NCBI RefSeq assembly: GCF_024539815.1
Contig: NZ_JAHHIU010000146.1
Coordinates: 1-34,443, forward strand
DNA from: Streptomyces hayashii
GTDB taxonomy: Bacteria; Actinomycetota; Actinomycetes; Streptomycetales; Streptomycetaceae
Direction: 5' to 3'
DNA length: 34,443 nucleotides
The translations under genes and the position numbers were made by a program. Position 1 is the first letter of the stretch; each line of letters starts with the position of its first letter. This document shows positions 8,363 to 16,633 of the stretch, piece after piece. The notes under the pieces are model-generated. The model saw only the letters and a list, made by a program, of their open reading frames with translations. It did not search any database and had not been told where the DNA came from.

Positions 8363-11300
8363 TCAGCCGGCGTCCTCGTCGTGGGGCCGCAGACCACGGG
8401 CCAGCGCCCGCAGTTCCCACTTCGTCACCTTGCCGATGGGGTTGCGCGGCAGGGCGTCGATCCGCTCCAGACGCTCCGGCCAGTACTGTTTGGCCACTTC
8501 GTGGCCGTCGAGGTGACGCCGCATCTCCTCGAAGGTGAGCTCCGTGCCGCCCGCCGGCACGACGAAGGCGCAGGCGCGCTCGCCGAGGCGCTCGTCCGGC
8601 ATGGCCACCACCGCGACGTCGTCCACCGCGGGGTGCGCGAACAGCAGTTGCTCGATCTCCGCGACGGGTATCTTCTCGCCACCGCGGTTGATCACGTCCT
8701 TGACCCGTCCGGTGATCCTCAGGAAGCCCTCGGTGTCGATCGTCGCCAGATCGCCCGTGCGGTACCAGCCGTCCTCGGTGAACGCCTGGGACGTCAGGTC
8801 GGGACGGTCGAGATAGCCGTCGAAGACCGTGGGGGAACGCAGTTCGAAGTTGCCCTCCGTGCCCGCGGGCAGCACCAGCCCCTCGTCGTCGGTGATCCGC
8901 AGCTCGACGCCGTCCAGCGCGCGGCCGTCGGAACCCCAGCGCTGCCGGGGCTCGTCGCCAGGTGACGACAACGCGCCCAGGCAGGTCTCCGTGGTGCCGA
9001 AGGCCCCGCACACGTCGGCGTGCAGCACCCGCCCGGCCCGCTCCGCCAGGGCCCGCGGCACCATGGCTCCCGTCGCCACGAAGATCCGCAGGTGCTGCGG
9101 CGTTTCCCCGCTCTCCTCCACGGCCTTCACCAGGTCGGACAGGAACGGCGTCGCGGCCTGCACGAACGTCGCGCGGTGGTCGTTGAGCGACTGCAGAGCG
9201 CGCTTGGCGTCCCACTCGGGCTGAAGGATCTGCGGCACGCCCAGCACCAGGGCGAGCACCATGCCGTACAGGAATCCCGTCTGGTGCGCGAGCGGCGACG
9301 GCACCCAGATCGCGTCCTGCTCGCCGAGCCCGAGGTGCCCGATCTCCATCGCGGCGGCCCTGACCAGGTTGCGCGTGGGCTGGGTGACCCCCTTCGGCTC
9401 GCTGGTGGTGCCCGAGGTGAAGAGCAGCTGCGCCGTCATCTCCGGTGTGGGCGCGAGGGCGTCGAGCACCGCGCGGTCGACCGTCGCCGCCGACAGCGCC
9501 TGCGCCCAGTCGTGCACGGTCGGCCCGCCCGTCGGGGACTCCGGCAGCCGAGCGGAGCCGCCGGCGGTGGCCAGGACCACCACGTGCTCCAGGTTCAGGT
9601 CCGAGCCGTCCTCGGCGACCAGGTCCAGCACCTCCTCGGCGGGCAGACGCGAGCGGTGCCGGTCCGCCACGACCAGCACCCGCGCCCCGGAGCGCCGCAG
9701 GACGAAACCGACCTCGCGCTTGCGGAAGAACGGGATGACCGGGCAGCACACGGCCCCGATGCGCAGGGCCGCCAGCGACAGCACCACGAACTCGACACGG
9801 TTCGGCAGCTGGTACGCCACGTTCTCGCCCGGCCGCACCCCGAGCCGCAGCAGCAGGGCCGCCGCGCGGTCCACCCGCTCGGCCAGCTCGCCCCAGGTGA
9901 TCATCTCGTCGCGGTCGGAGCGCACATCGACGACTGCCGTGTCCTGGGGCCGGGTCTCGGCCCGGCGGCGCAGCCACTGCGGCAGCGTGACCCGCGAGGC
10001 GGCCTCGGGGCCGAGGGCCTCCGGCGTCGCCCCGGGGAGTCCGGCGCCCGCACCGCCGGCCGAGCCGTCCTCCACCGACATGGGGACTGTGAGCGTGTTC
10101 ATCGCGTCGAGGAACGTCGGGTACGAGATGCGGTACGCGTTCGGATAGGTCAGCGTCGAACGCCCCCGTGCCCGTGACGAGGCCACCGCGAGAGACATCA
10201 GGATGCGATGGTCGTTGAACGAGGACAGCCTGGCCCCGGTGAGGCCGTCCACGCCCCGTACCCGCAGCGCGTCGTCCGACAGGGCCAGACGGCCGCCCAT
10301 GGAGTTGAGCTGGAGCATGGCGGCGGCCCGGTCGGACTCCTTGAGCCGGGTGTGCGCGATGTTGCGGAACACCGACTCGCCGCGCGCGAACGTGGCGAGA
10401 GTCGCGAGGATCGGCAGCATGTCGGGGATGTCGCGGCAGTCGACGTCGACGGCGGTGAGCCGCGGAGCGTCCTGACGGATGCGCAGACCACCGGCCGCCT
10501 CGTCGGTCTCCATCGGCACGCCCATGGAGCGTGCGACGTCGAGGAAGTCGAACTCGGGGTGATCGGCCGGTCCGCCCTCCAGCGTGGTGATCCCGCGCAG
10601 CAGCACATCACTGGGGTGCAGTGCCGCGGTGGCGATGCCGAACGCCGCCGAGCCGATGTCCGGCGGCAGCGTCAGCTCGACGCTGCGTGCCTGCTGGCCG
10701 GGCTCGATGTCGAAGCGCCGCCAGTCCTCGGAGACGGTCACGTCGAGGCCGAACTGCCGCATCATCGCCACGGTCAGTTCGAGATAGGGGCGTTCGTTGA
10801 GTTCGCCCTGCACCTCGATCGTGGTGTGCCCGGTCGCGAACGGGGCCAGCAGGATCAGGCCCGAGACCCACTGGGACAGGGTTCCCGCGACGGTGACGTG
10901 GCCGCCCGTGGGTCGGTGGCCCTGTACGCGGACGGGCGGGCAGTCGTCGGCCGACTCCAGTTGCACACCCATCTGTTCCAGGGCGCGCAGCAGGGGGCCG
11001 ACCGGGCGCCGCCTGAAGTACTTCTGGCCGGTCACCGACACGGCGCGGTCCGACAGCGAGGCCAGACCGATCATGAAGTACAGCGTCGTGCCGGAACTGC
11101 CGGCGGAGACCGCCTCCCGGCGGGGTTCGAACCGCCCGCCGAGTCCATGCACCACGAAGGTGTCACCCTCCCTGGCGATCCGTACACCGAGGTCGCGCAG
11201 CAGTCGCACGGTGTACTCGACATGACGCGCGTCGGACAGCCCGTGGACGCGGCTCACGCCGTCGGCGAGCGAGGCGAGGATCAGCGCACGGTGCGCGTGG

Positions 11301-11368
11301 TATTTCGAGCGGGGGACGACGATCTCACCGGTGACACGGTGCTGAATTCCGTTGACGAGAAGGTGCAT
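8363..11368 (-). CDS. EPSP synthase-like / acyl-CoA ligase fusion (first steps of CHC pathway)
   Basis: One uninterrupted 1001-residue frame joins two enzymes. Residues 1-425 are an EPSP-synthase fold: RSKYHAHRALILASL (K22, R27), GSSGTT, RRRPVG (R121), DIPD (D316), RLKESDR (K343, E344) and NDHR (R388) are kept. Several positions that bind the phosphates of shikimate-3-phosphate or PEP in E. coli AroA are changed (see findings). Residues about 460-1000 are an acyl-CoA ligase with TSGTTSEPKG, FGTTE, YRTGD, an RVKDVINRGGEK core and the C-terminal lysine motif NPIGKV. The linker (about 430-460) is rich in Gly, Ala and Pro. ATG 11368 follows GGGAG. Expected roles: removal of water from shikimate to give a dihydroxycyclohexadiene carboxylate, then CoA thioester formation. 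Family knowledge supports the route; the fusion is seen directly. Confidence 0.92.
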   Translation of the reverse strand: MHLLVNGIQHRVTGEIVVPRSKYHAHRALILASLADGVSRVHGLSDARHVEYTVRLLRDLGVRIAREGDTFVVHGLGGRFEPRREAVSAGSSGTTLYFMIGLASLSDRAVSVTGQKYFRRRPVGPLLRALEQMGVQLESADDCPPVRVQGHRPTGGHVTVAGTLSQWVSGLILLAPFATGHTTIEVQGELNERPYLELTVAMMRQFGLDVTVSEDWRRFDIEPGQQARSVELTLPPDIGSAAFGIATAALHPSDVLLRGITTLEGGPADHPEFDFLDVARSMGVPMETDEAAGGLRIRQDAPRLTAVDVDCRDIPDMLPILATLATFARGESVFRNIAHTRLKESDRAAAMLQLNSMGGRLALSDDALRVRGVDGLTGARLSSFNDHRILMSLAVASSRARGRSTLTYPNAYRISYPTFLDAMNTLTVPMSVEDGSAGGAGAGLPGATPEALGPEAASRVTLPQWLRRRAETRPQDTAVVDVRSDRDEMITWGELAERVDRAAALLLRLGVRPGENVAYQLPNRVEFVVLSLAALRIGAVCCPVIPFFRKREVGFVLRRSGARVLVVADRHRSRLPAEEVLDLVAEDGSDLNLEHVVVLATAGGSARLPESPTGGPTVHDWAQALSAATVDRAVLDALAPTPEMTAQLLFTSGTTSEPKGVTQPTRNLVRAAAMEIGHLGLGEQDAIWVPSPLAHQTGFLYGMVLALVLGVPQILQPEWDAKRALQSLNDHRATFVQAATPFLSDLVKAVEESGETPQHLRIFVATGAMVPRALAERAGRVLHADVCGAFGTTETCLGALSSPGDEPRQRWGSDGRALDGVELRITDDEGLVLPAGTEGNFELRSPTVFDGYLDRPDLTSQAFTEDGWYRTGDLATIDTEGFLRITGRVKDVINRGGEKIPVAEIEQLLFAHPAVDDVAVVAMPDERLGERACAFVVPAGGTELTFEEMRRHLDGHEVAKQYWPERLERIDALPRNPIGKVTKWELRALARGLRPHDEDAG

Positions 11369-11499
11369 GGGTCCTACAGCTCCCTGACTGTGGGATGGCG
11401 GCCGAGACAGGAGAAGAAAACGGTCCGAATCCTCATGGCACACCGACGCCGAGACGTCGAGCACGCGTACACAGAAAAATCGGACGCCGACGTCGTGGG

Positions 11500-11532
11500 G
11501 CCAGAAATTCGAGACGGAGAAAACTTTCTGGC
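11500..11532. promoter_or_regulatory. Inverted repeat GCCAGAAA / TTTCTGGC in gene gap
   Basis: Perfect 8-bp arms (11500-11507 and 11525-11532) enclose 17 bases in the 191-base gap between the aminoDAHP synthase and EPSPS/ligase genes. The gap has unusually A/T-rich patches for this window. It could be an operator or promoter for the CHC genes, allowing them to be expressed separately from the AHBA genes upstream. Confidence 0.4.
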
Positions 11533-11559
11533 TCGTTCGGCAGGACTTCGGGAAACCCT

Positions 11560-12873
11560 CTATGTCTGGTCGAGCCGCAACGCGGAGTGGCTCCGGCTCT
11601 CGAACTCCTCGTGATCCTGCGTGGAGGACAGTGACCGGCTGCCCGGAATCGCCCGTGCTTCCTGGGCCACCCGTGCCCCCTCTCCGGGCCCGGCGGACCG
11701 GACGTCCACGCCGGACCAGACGGACACCAGCGAAACGGCCTGTTCCGGATTGAGCCGCGGGTCGCACAGGCTGGTACGCCGGACGGCCTTCCCCTCGTAC
11801 ACGGAGACGTCCGCGGCGCATTCGAGGACGTCGTCGGGGGTGGTCTCCAGGTGCAGTCCGCCTGCCGTGGCGCCGGCGTCGGTCACGGCCCGCAGGAATC
11901 CCCCGATCTCTCGTGCCATGGTCTCCAGCAGGCGGGTCTTGTGCCCGTCGGGGCCGACGACGGTGTTCCCGTGCATGGGGTCGCTGAGCCAGATCACCGG
12001 ATGGCCGGCGACCCGGACCGCCTCCACGAGCGCGGGCAGCCGGTCGCCGACCCTGTCGGCGCCCATGCGTGCGATGAGGGTGAGCCGGCCCGGCTCCCGC
12101 GACGGATCGAGCCGTTCGCACAGGGCGGTGATCTCCTCCACGGTCGTGGTCGGACCGACCTTCACGGCGACCGGGTTGACGATGCCGGCGACGAGATCCA
12201 GGTGAGCGCCGTCCGGTTGACGGGTCCGCTCACCGATCCACGGCCAGTGGGTGGAGCCGAGCCAGCGGCGCCCGTCGCCCGACTCGCGGATCAGGGGCAC
12301 CTCGTAGTCGAGGACCAGTGCCTCGTGGCTCGTCCACACCCGGGTTCCGATCGGGTGCTGGTGTCCCAGGGCCGCGCGGCCGCGCCATCCCAGGTGCTCC
12401 ATGACGTCGCTGGCCGTCATGTACGAGGTCAGCAGGCGCAGCGGATCGTGCCGCCGGCTTTCCCGGTTGTGCTCCGGGCCGTTGACCATGTGGCCCCGGA
12501 AGACCGGCAGTTCCAGGTCTCCGATCCGTTCGAGCGGCCTGGAACGCGGCTTGGCGAACTGGCCCGCGATGCGCCCGACCCGCACGACCGGCTTGTGGGT
12601 GGTCCGCTTCAGCGTCGCGGCCAGCAGGTCGAGCACCGCGGACTTGCGCGCCACGTACTCGGCGTCGCACTCGGCCGGGTTCTCGGCGCAGTCCCCGGCC
12701 TGCACCACCAGGGCTTCGCCGCGGGCCACCTGGGCCAGCAGCGTCCGCAGGACCTGCACGTCCTCCGCCTTGACCAGCGGCGGACGTGCGGCCAGCACCT
12801 TCCGGATGCGCCGGACCTGTGACGGATCGTCCCACTCGGGTTGTTGCAGGGCCGGCTTACGCATGTCGGTCAC
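11560..12873 (-). CDS. Type II DAHP synthase homologue: aminoDAHP synthase (RifH family)
   Basis: This is a plant-like (type II) DAHP synthase of about 437 residues. Recognisable blocks in order are VVQAGDCAEN, VGRIAGQFAKPRS, HWPWIGERTR, VAVKVGPTT, LIARMGADRV, WLSDPMHGNT, GGLHLE and CDPRLNPEQA; these hold the metal and PEP/phosphate ligands of the family. In AHBA clusters this enzyme condenses PEP with an aminated erythrose-4-phosphate to give 4-amino-DAHP. The start is uncertain. I use GTG 12873, which has GGGA six bases upstream; ATG 12864 (MRKPALQQPEW) and ATG 12930 are alternatives. It lies in the leftward operon between the phosphatase gene and the EPSPS/ligase fusion. A housekeeping DAHP synthase elsewhere is presumably still present. 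Confidence 0.92.
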   Translation of the reverse strand: MTDMRKPALQQPEWDDPSQVRRIRKVLAARPPLVKAEDVQVLRTLLAQVARGEALVVQAGDCAENPAECDAEYVARKSAVLDLLAATLKRTTHKPVVRVGRIAGQFAKPRSRPLERIGDLELPVFRGHMVNGPEHNRESRRHDPLRLLTSYMTASDVMEHLGWRGRAALGHQHPIGTRVWTSHEALVLDYEVPLIRESGDGRRWLGSTHWPWIGERTRQPDGAHLDLVAGIVNPVAVKVGPTTTVEEITALCERLDPSREPGRLTLIARMGADRVGDRLPALVEAVRVAGHPVIWLSDPMHGNTVVGPDGHKTRLLETMAREIGGFLRAVTDAGATAGGLHLETTPDDVLECAADVSVYEGKAVRRTSLCDPRLNPEQAVSLVSVWSGVDVRSAGPGEGARVAQEARAIPGSRSLSSTQDHEEFESRSHSALRLDQT

Positions 12874-13179
12874 GGCTTTTCCCACGTCGGGTCTCCGGTC
12901 GAATATCGGTCGAGATATGACTGCGATCATTGGAGGACGATTCTCGAAGGCCCGTCGACGGCCTCCGGAGGGCACGGTGGAAGGCCGGGAACGGGAGGGG
13001 GGATCCTCCAGCCCGGTGAATGCCACCGGATATTCCTCCATCGGATTTCCGTGACGGTGATCCCCGGCGTTCGGGCCCGCCGCGTCAGAACGGTCCGACA
13101 GCGATGTCGCTCCCGCGCATTCCCATGCCCGAGAATTCCCGTTTATCGGCCCCCGGCGACGCGGAGCATGTCGCCCGGA
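12874..13179. other. Gap between phosphatase and aminoDAHP synthase genes, with adjoining palindromes
   Basis: This stretch of about 305 bases has no supported gene. Two perfect 10-bp palindromes, CCGTCGACGG (12952-12961) and CCTCCGGAGG (12962-12971), abut each other, and GGAGG-6 nt-CCTCC follows at 12994-13009. The gap is long for this otherwise tight operon and could hold a separate leftward promoter for aminoDAHP synthase. At this GC content short palindromes are common, so the significance is modest. Confidence 0.4.
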
Positions 13180-13887
13180 TCAGGGCGTGCGGGATCTGCC
13201 GGCGCACACCTCGACCAGTTCCGAGGGGGAGCGCAGCACGACGTCGGGGCTTGCCGCGAGAAGGGTCGCCTCGTCGGTCTCGCCCCACAGGGCGGCCACC
13301 GCGGCCACGCCGGCCCCCCGCGCACTGGCGAGGTCGGTGACCGCGTCGCCGACCATGATCGTCCGCTTGGGGTCGCAGCCGAGCACGCCCAGTGCCTTGA
13401 GCACGATGTCGGGGGCCGGCTTGGGGCGTGCCACCTCGTCGGAGCCGATCACGACGGTGAACAGGTCCAGCAGTCCGAGCTGTTCGAGGAGAGAACGGGC
13501 CCGCGGTCCGCTCTTCCCCGTGGCGACGGCGAGCCCGATGTCACGGGCCCGCAGTTCCCTGAGCATCTCCGGCACGCCGTCGAAGACCGGGACGAGGTGA
13601 GCGAGCCGGTAGCTCTCGCGGACGAACGGGGCCTCCATCTCCAGCGGCAGCCCCATGATCCGCATGATGTCGGGGAAGTAACGGCCCAGATGGCGCTCGT
13701 ACTCCTCGAAGGGCGGCTCACCGTCCCCCACCGTCTCGGCGTAGGCGGTGGTGAACGCCTGGCGCATCACGGCGAAGCTGTTGACGAGCACCCCGTCGAG
13801 GTCGAAGACGACCGCGGCCGGCGGCTGTGCCTCGTCGTCCCAGGTGCCGGGGGAGGCGGGGCCTTGGCTGGTTCCAAGCCTGTCCAT
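13180..13887 (-). CDS. HAD-superfamily phosphatase of the AHBA pathway (RifM family)
   Basis: It has 235 residues with the start used here, close to the usual RifM length. Haloacid-dehalogenase motifs are intact: FDLDGVLVN with the nucleophile Asp29 and Asp31, VATGKSG (motif II), RPKPAPD with the motif III Lys, and GDAVTDLASA (motif IV). RifM-type proteins are required for AHBA formation and are thought to act in making kanosamine with the neighbouring oxidoreductase and AHBA synthase. AAGGAG lies about 14 bases before ATG 13887, rather far. The alternative GTG at 13989 overlaps the stop of the oxidoreductase gene (GTGA) and would add 34 low-complexity residues. Both starts are possible; family length favours the shorter form. 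Confidence 0.9.
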   Translation of the reverse strand: MDRLGTSQGPASPGTWDDEAQPPAAVVFDLDGVLVNSFAVMRQAFTTAYAETVGDGEPPFEEYERHLGRYFPDIMRIMGLPLEMEAPFVRESYRLAHLVPVFDGVPEMLRELRARDIGLAVATGKSGPRARSLLEQLGLLDLFTVVIGSDEVARPKPAPDIVLKALGVLGCDPKRTIMVGDAVTDLASARGAGVAAVAALWGETDEATLLAASPDVVLRSPSELVEVCAGRSRTP

Positions 13888-13985
13888 GGCGCTGTGGTGC
13901 TCTCCTTCGTGGGGCGGCGGCTTCGGGTGCGGGCGGCCCGCTGCCGCCGCGGTACGGGTTCCGGCGGAACCGGTGGTCGTGTCGG

Positions 13986-15119
13986 TCACGCCCGGTACGA
14001 CCTGGTCTTCTCCTGCGCGGCGCGGGCCGAGGAATAGATCCGCTCGATGGCGCCGATGGTGCGGCGCGCCTCCTCGACGGCCCGGCGTGGACCGGCCGGG
14101 TCCCGCAGCTGGGCGAGCAGTTCGTCGAGCTGGCGGTCGTACTCCGTGCCGACGGGCTCCCCGGGCACCGGGACCGTGCGGGTCCGGCCGTCGTCGGTGC
14201 GGGTCAGTTCGGGGTGCTCCAGCCGGTTGGGGCTGAAGCCGAACGTGCACCGCAGGGTCGCGCTGCCCGCGCTGCCCTCGATCCGGACGCGGGTGATGTC
14301 GCGCTCCTCGTGCGAGGCCCAACTCGCGTGCAGCGACACCGAGACCCCCTCGTCGGTGACGAGGAAGGCGCGGGCGGTGTCCTCGACGTCGATGACACCG
14401 GCGTCGGCCCGCGCGCCGTCCTGGCCCTCCTCGGCGCTCTCGGCGCGCCAGGAGACCCGTGCGGAGTCCCGCGCGATGAAGTCACCCGAGACCGTGCCGG
14501 TGACCTGCGTGAAGTTCGCGGAGCCCAGCACAGGCGTGGCGATGTCGAACAGATGCCAGCCGAGGTCCACCAGAGCCCCGCCGCCCGACAGCCGGCGCCG
14601 GGTGAACCAGCCGCCCGCGTCGGGCACGCCCCGGGCACGCACCCAGGACAGCTCGATATGACGGATCGTGCCCAGGTCGCCGGCGCTCGCGAGCAGGGAC
14701 CGGACGTCGGCACGGTGGCGGGCGGCGCTGCCCGCCAGGAGCCGGGCGCCGCCGACGCGTTCGGCTTCGGCCAGCTGCTCCGCCTCCGCCGACGTCAGGC
14801 ACACCGGCTTCTCAAGGAAGACCGGTATCCCCTTGTGGAGCAGTCCGCCGGCGATCTCGCAGTGCAGGTGGTTGGGGACGGCCACGACGGCCAGGTCCAC
14901 CTGTGCCAGGTCCGCGTCGTGCACCTCCGCCAGGACAGGGGTGTCCGGGAACTCCGCGGCGACGGCCGCGCGCGAGGCGGGGTCGGGGTCGATCGCCGCG
15001 TGCACGGCGAAGCCGGGATGGCGACGCAGCCGCGGCAGCCAGATGGAGCGGGCCGCCCAGCCGAGCCCCACCACGGCGGTGCGGATCGGTCGGCCGCAGC
15101 CGTGGTTCGCCGCGCTCAT
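13986..15119 (-). CDS. GFO/IDH/MocA oxidoreductase of the AHBA pathway (RifL family)
   Basis: This 377-residue NAD(P)-dependent oxidoreductase has the nucleotide loop VVGLGWAARS near residue 16, VPNHLHCEIA, the EKPV motif near residue 105 typical of the family, and GALVDLGWHLFDIA, which holds the conserved D-x-G-x-H catalytic stretch. In rifamycin biosynthesis RifL oxidises a UDP-sugar to its 3-keto form, which RifK then aminates, leading to kanosamine. ATG 15119 overlaps the stop of the AHBA synthase gene by four bases (ATGA, 15116-15119). Such coupling fits RifK and RifL acting together. The assignment rests on the motifs and on the K-L-M gene order. Confidence 0.92.
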   Translation of the reverse strand: MSAANHGCGRPIRTAVVGLGWAARSIWLPRLRRHPGFAVHAAIDPDPASRAAVAAEFPDTPVLAEVHDADLAQVDLAVVAVPNHLHCEIAGGLLHKGIPVFLEKPVCLTSAEAEQLAEAERVGGARLLAGSAARHRADVRSLLASAGDLGTIRHIELSWVRARGVPDAGGWFTRRRLSGGGALVDLGWHLFDIATPVLGSANFTQVTGTVSGDFIARDSARVSWRAESAEEGQDGARADAGVIDVEDTARAFLVTDEGVSVSLHASWASHEERDITRVRIEGSAGSATLRCTFGFSPNRLEHPELTRTDDGRTRTVPVPGEPVGTEYDRQLDELLAQLRDPAGPRRAVEEARRTIGAIERIYSSARAAQEKTRSYRA

Positions 15120-16279
15120 GAGCCGAGGACGTCGGCTACGACGGCGGCGACCTCGTGCATCTGCGTCTCGGTGCCGAGCAGCGTCCGGTGGTGCAGCCAC
15201 AGGCAGTCGGACGTCAGCGCCTCGGAGTTGGGGCAGCGCCGGGCCAGTTCGTCCACCGACAGGTCCGGCGCGCCCCTCTCCCAGAAGGCGTCCGTGCGGT
15301 AGACCGAGCGGAACGCCACGAACGCGGGGACGCCGCGCTCGATCAGCGTGTCGACCACCTGCGCGCGCCGCTCCTCGGTGATGCCGGGGACCCGGAACAT
15401 GGCCATGTAGTGCGGGTTGCGGTCGGCCCGGGGGTCCAGCCGCTGCGGCAGCACGCCAGGGATCTCGGCGAGCAGCGAGGACAGCAGCGGCCACCGTTCC
15501 TCACGCGTGCGGATCTGCCCGTCCAGGCGGGCGAGTTGGGCACGCAGCACGGCGGCGGAGAACTCGTTGAGCCGGAAGTTGGAGCCCGAGGTGCGGTGGA
15601 AGTAGCCGCGGTCGCCGCGAGGGCGTCCGCAACTGTGCCGGACGAAGGCGTGTTCCGCCATCTCGGCGGTCGGGAACAGCACCGCGCCGCCCTCGCCCGC
15701 CGTCATCAGCTTGCCGTTCTGGAAGGAGAACGCGGCGACCGAGCCCAGCTCACCGACCCGTCGGCCGTTCCAGGTGGCGCCCTGAGCGTGCGCCGCGTCC
15801 TGGATCAGCGGCACCCCGGACTCGGCGGCGACCTTGTCGAGGGAGTCCATGTCGGCGAACTGGCCGGCCATGTGCACGGGCATGATCGCGCGGGTTTTCG
15901 CGGTGACGGCCTTGGCGGCCGCGGCCGGATCGATGCAGTACGTCTCCGGGTCCACGTCCACCGGCACCACGACCGCGCCCAGGCGCTGGGCGGCCTGGGA
16001 CGAGGAGATGAAGGTGAAGGCCGGCACGATCACCTCGGTGCCGGGGCCGACACCCATGACCTCCAGAGCCAGTTCGAGGGCGTGCGTGCCGTTCGTGACG
16101 GCCAGAGCGTGCTCGCTCCCGTGGTACTCGGCGAACTCCCGCTCGAAGGCGTCGACCTCGCCACCGCCCATGCGCCACCACTGACCCTGCTCCAGCGCAC
16201 GGACGAGGCCGGCCCGCTCCGCGTCGTCGTACTGCGGCCACACCGGAAGGTCTGAGCCCAGTCGCACACCACTGCTCAT
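15116..16279 (-). CDS. AHBA synthase, PLP-dependent (RifK family)
   Basis: This 387-residue member of the DegT/DnrJ/EryC1 aminotransferase group is almost exactly the RifK length. The PLP lysine is Lys190 in SFQNGKLMTAGEGG, with the preceding Asp in IQDAAHAQG near 161. VPAFTFISSSQAA, SNFRLNEFSAA and the C-terminal WLHHRTLLG are characteristic of AHBA synthases. The enzyme has two known jobs: transamination of a keto-sugar on the way to kanosamine, and aromatisation of aminodehydroshikimate to AHBA. It is the first gene of the leftward operon, with AAGGA six bases before ATG 16279. Its 5' side faces the structured divergent region. Confidence 0.96.
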   Translation of the reverse strand: MSSGVRLGSDLPVWPQYDDAERAGLVRALEQGQWWRMGGGEVDAFEREFAEYHGSEHALAVTNGTHALELALEVMGVGPGTEVIVPAFTFISSSQAAQRLGAVVVPVDVDPETYCIDPAAAAKAVTAKTRAIMPVHMAGQFADMDSLDKVAAESGVPLIQDAAHAQGATWNGRRVGELGSVAAFSFQNGKLMTAGEGGAVLFPTAEMAEHAFVRHSCGRPRGDRGYFHRTSGSNFRLNEFSAAVLRAQLARLDGQIRTREERWPLLSSLLAEIPGVLPQRLDPRADRNPHYMAMFRVPGITEERRAQVVDTLIERGVPAFVAFRSVYRTDAFWERGAPDLSVDELARRCPNSEALTSDCLWLHHRTLLGTETQMHEVAAVVADVLGS

Positions 16280-16325
16280 GCTGTTCCTTGCTCCTTCGGT
16301 CTACGCGCATGCGAATACTGCCGCG

Positions 16326-16380
16326 GCGAACGCCACGGAGGTCACGACACGGAACCGCCCCTCATGGGGCGGGCGTTCGC
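16326..16380 (-). promoter_or_regulatory. Nested hairpin in the probable 5' leader of the AHBA operon
   Basis: The outer arms GCGAACGCC (16326-16334) and GGCGTTCGC (16372-16380) are perfectly complementary. Inside, CCGCCCC (16355-16361) and GGGGCGG (16366-16372) close a TCAT loop. The structure ends 47 bases upstream of the AHBA synthase start. If transcription begins to its right, it would form a stable stem in the mRNA leader; an attenuation or mRNA-stability role is possible but unproven. Confidence 0.5.
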
Positions 16381-16492
16381 ACGGACGCCGGCGCCGGAAT
16401 CACGACCTCGGCGCGGTCCGCACGACCGGCGGGGCGGATCGGCAGTAGCCGCCGGACGGGGTCGGTCGTCGCGATCAGCACGCTAACCCAGT

Positions 16493-16556
16493 GTCGGCGA
16501 GGCGTCATTCCCCTGCCGACCCCCCTATGTTCCCCCTTGTGATCGGGGGCATAGGG
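16493..16556. promoter_or_regulatory. Paired inverted repeats, candidate LAL-regulator site
   Basis: GTCGGC (16493-16498) pairs with GCCGAC (16515-16520). Directly beside it, CCCTATG-TT-CCCCC (16523-16536) faces GGGGG-CATAGGG (16545-16556) across an 8-base centre. The string ACCCCCCTA at 16519-16527 reappears, on the other strand, as TAGGGGGGT at 23032-23040 upstream of the PKS. Shared elements in the two divergent regions suggest one common regulator, most simply the LAL protein. Confidence 0.5.
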
Positions 16557-16633
16557 AGGAGTCGTGTTTACCCGTCAACGGCCGTGCTACAAAAAGCACT
16601 TCCCGGTGGTTCCGCACAGACAAAGGGTGCGCA

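Larger units (their letters stand above)
16280..16633. promoter_or_regulatory. Divergent promoter region between AHBA synthase and aminoDHQ dehydratase
   Basis: These 354 bases must drive both the leftward AHBA/CHC operon and the rightward operon. They contain four dyad structures: a nested hairpin (16326-16380), GTCGGC/GCCGAC (16493-16520), a long inverted repeat with G/C tracts (16523-16556) and a small GTGCT/AGCAC hairpin (16584-16599). I could not identify -35/-10 boxes with confidence. A short GTG frame from 16564 overlaps the dehydratase gene and looks spurious. Confidence 0.7.

Noticed and set aside
11369..12121. Upstream extension of the EPSPS/ligase frame
   Set aside because: The extra residues overlap the aminoDAHP synthase gene in another frame and look random; the EPSP-synthase fold begins cleanly at ATG 11368 with a ribosome site.
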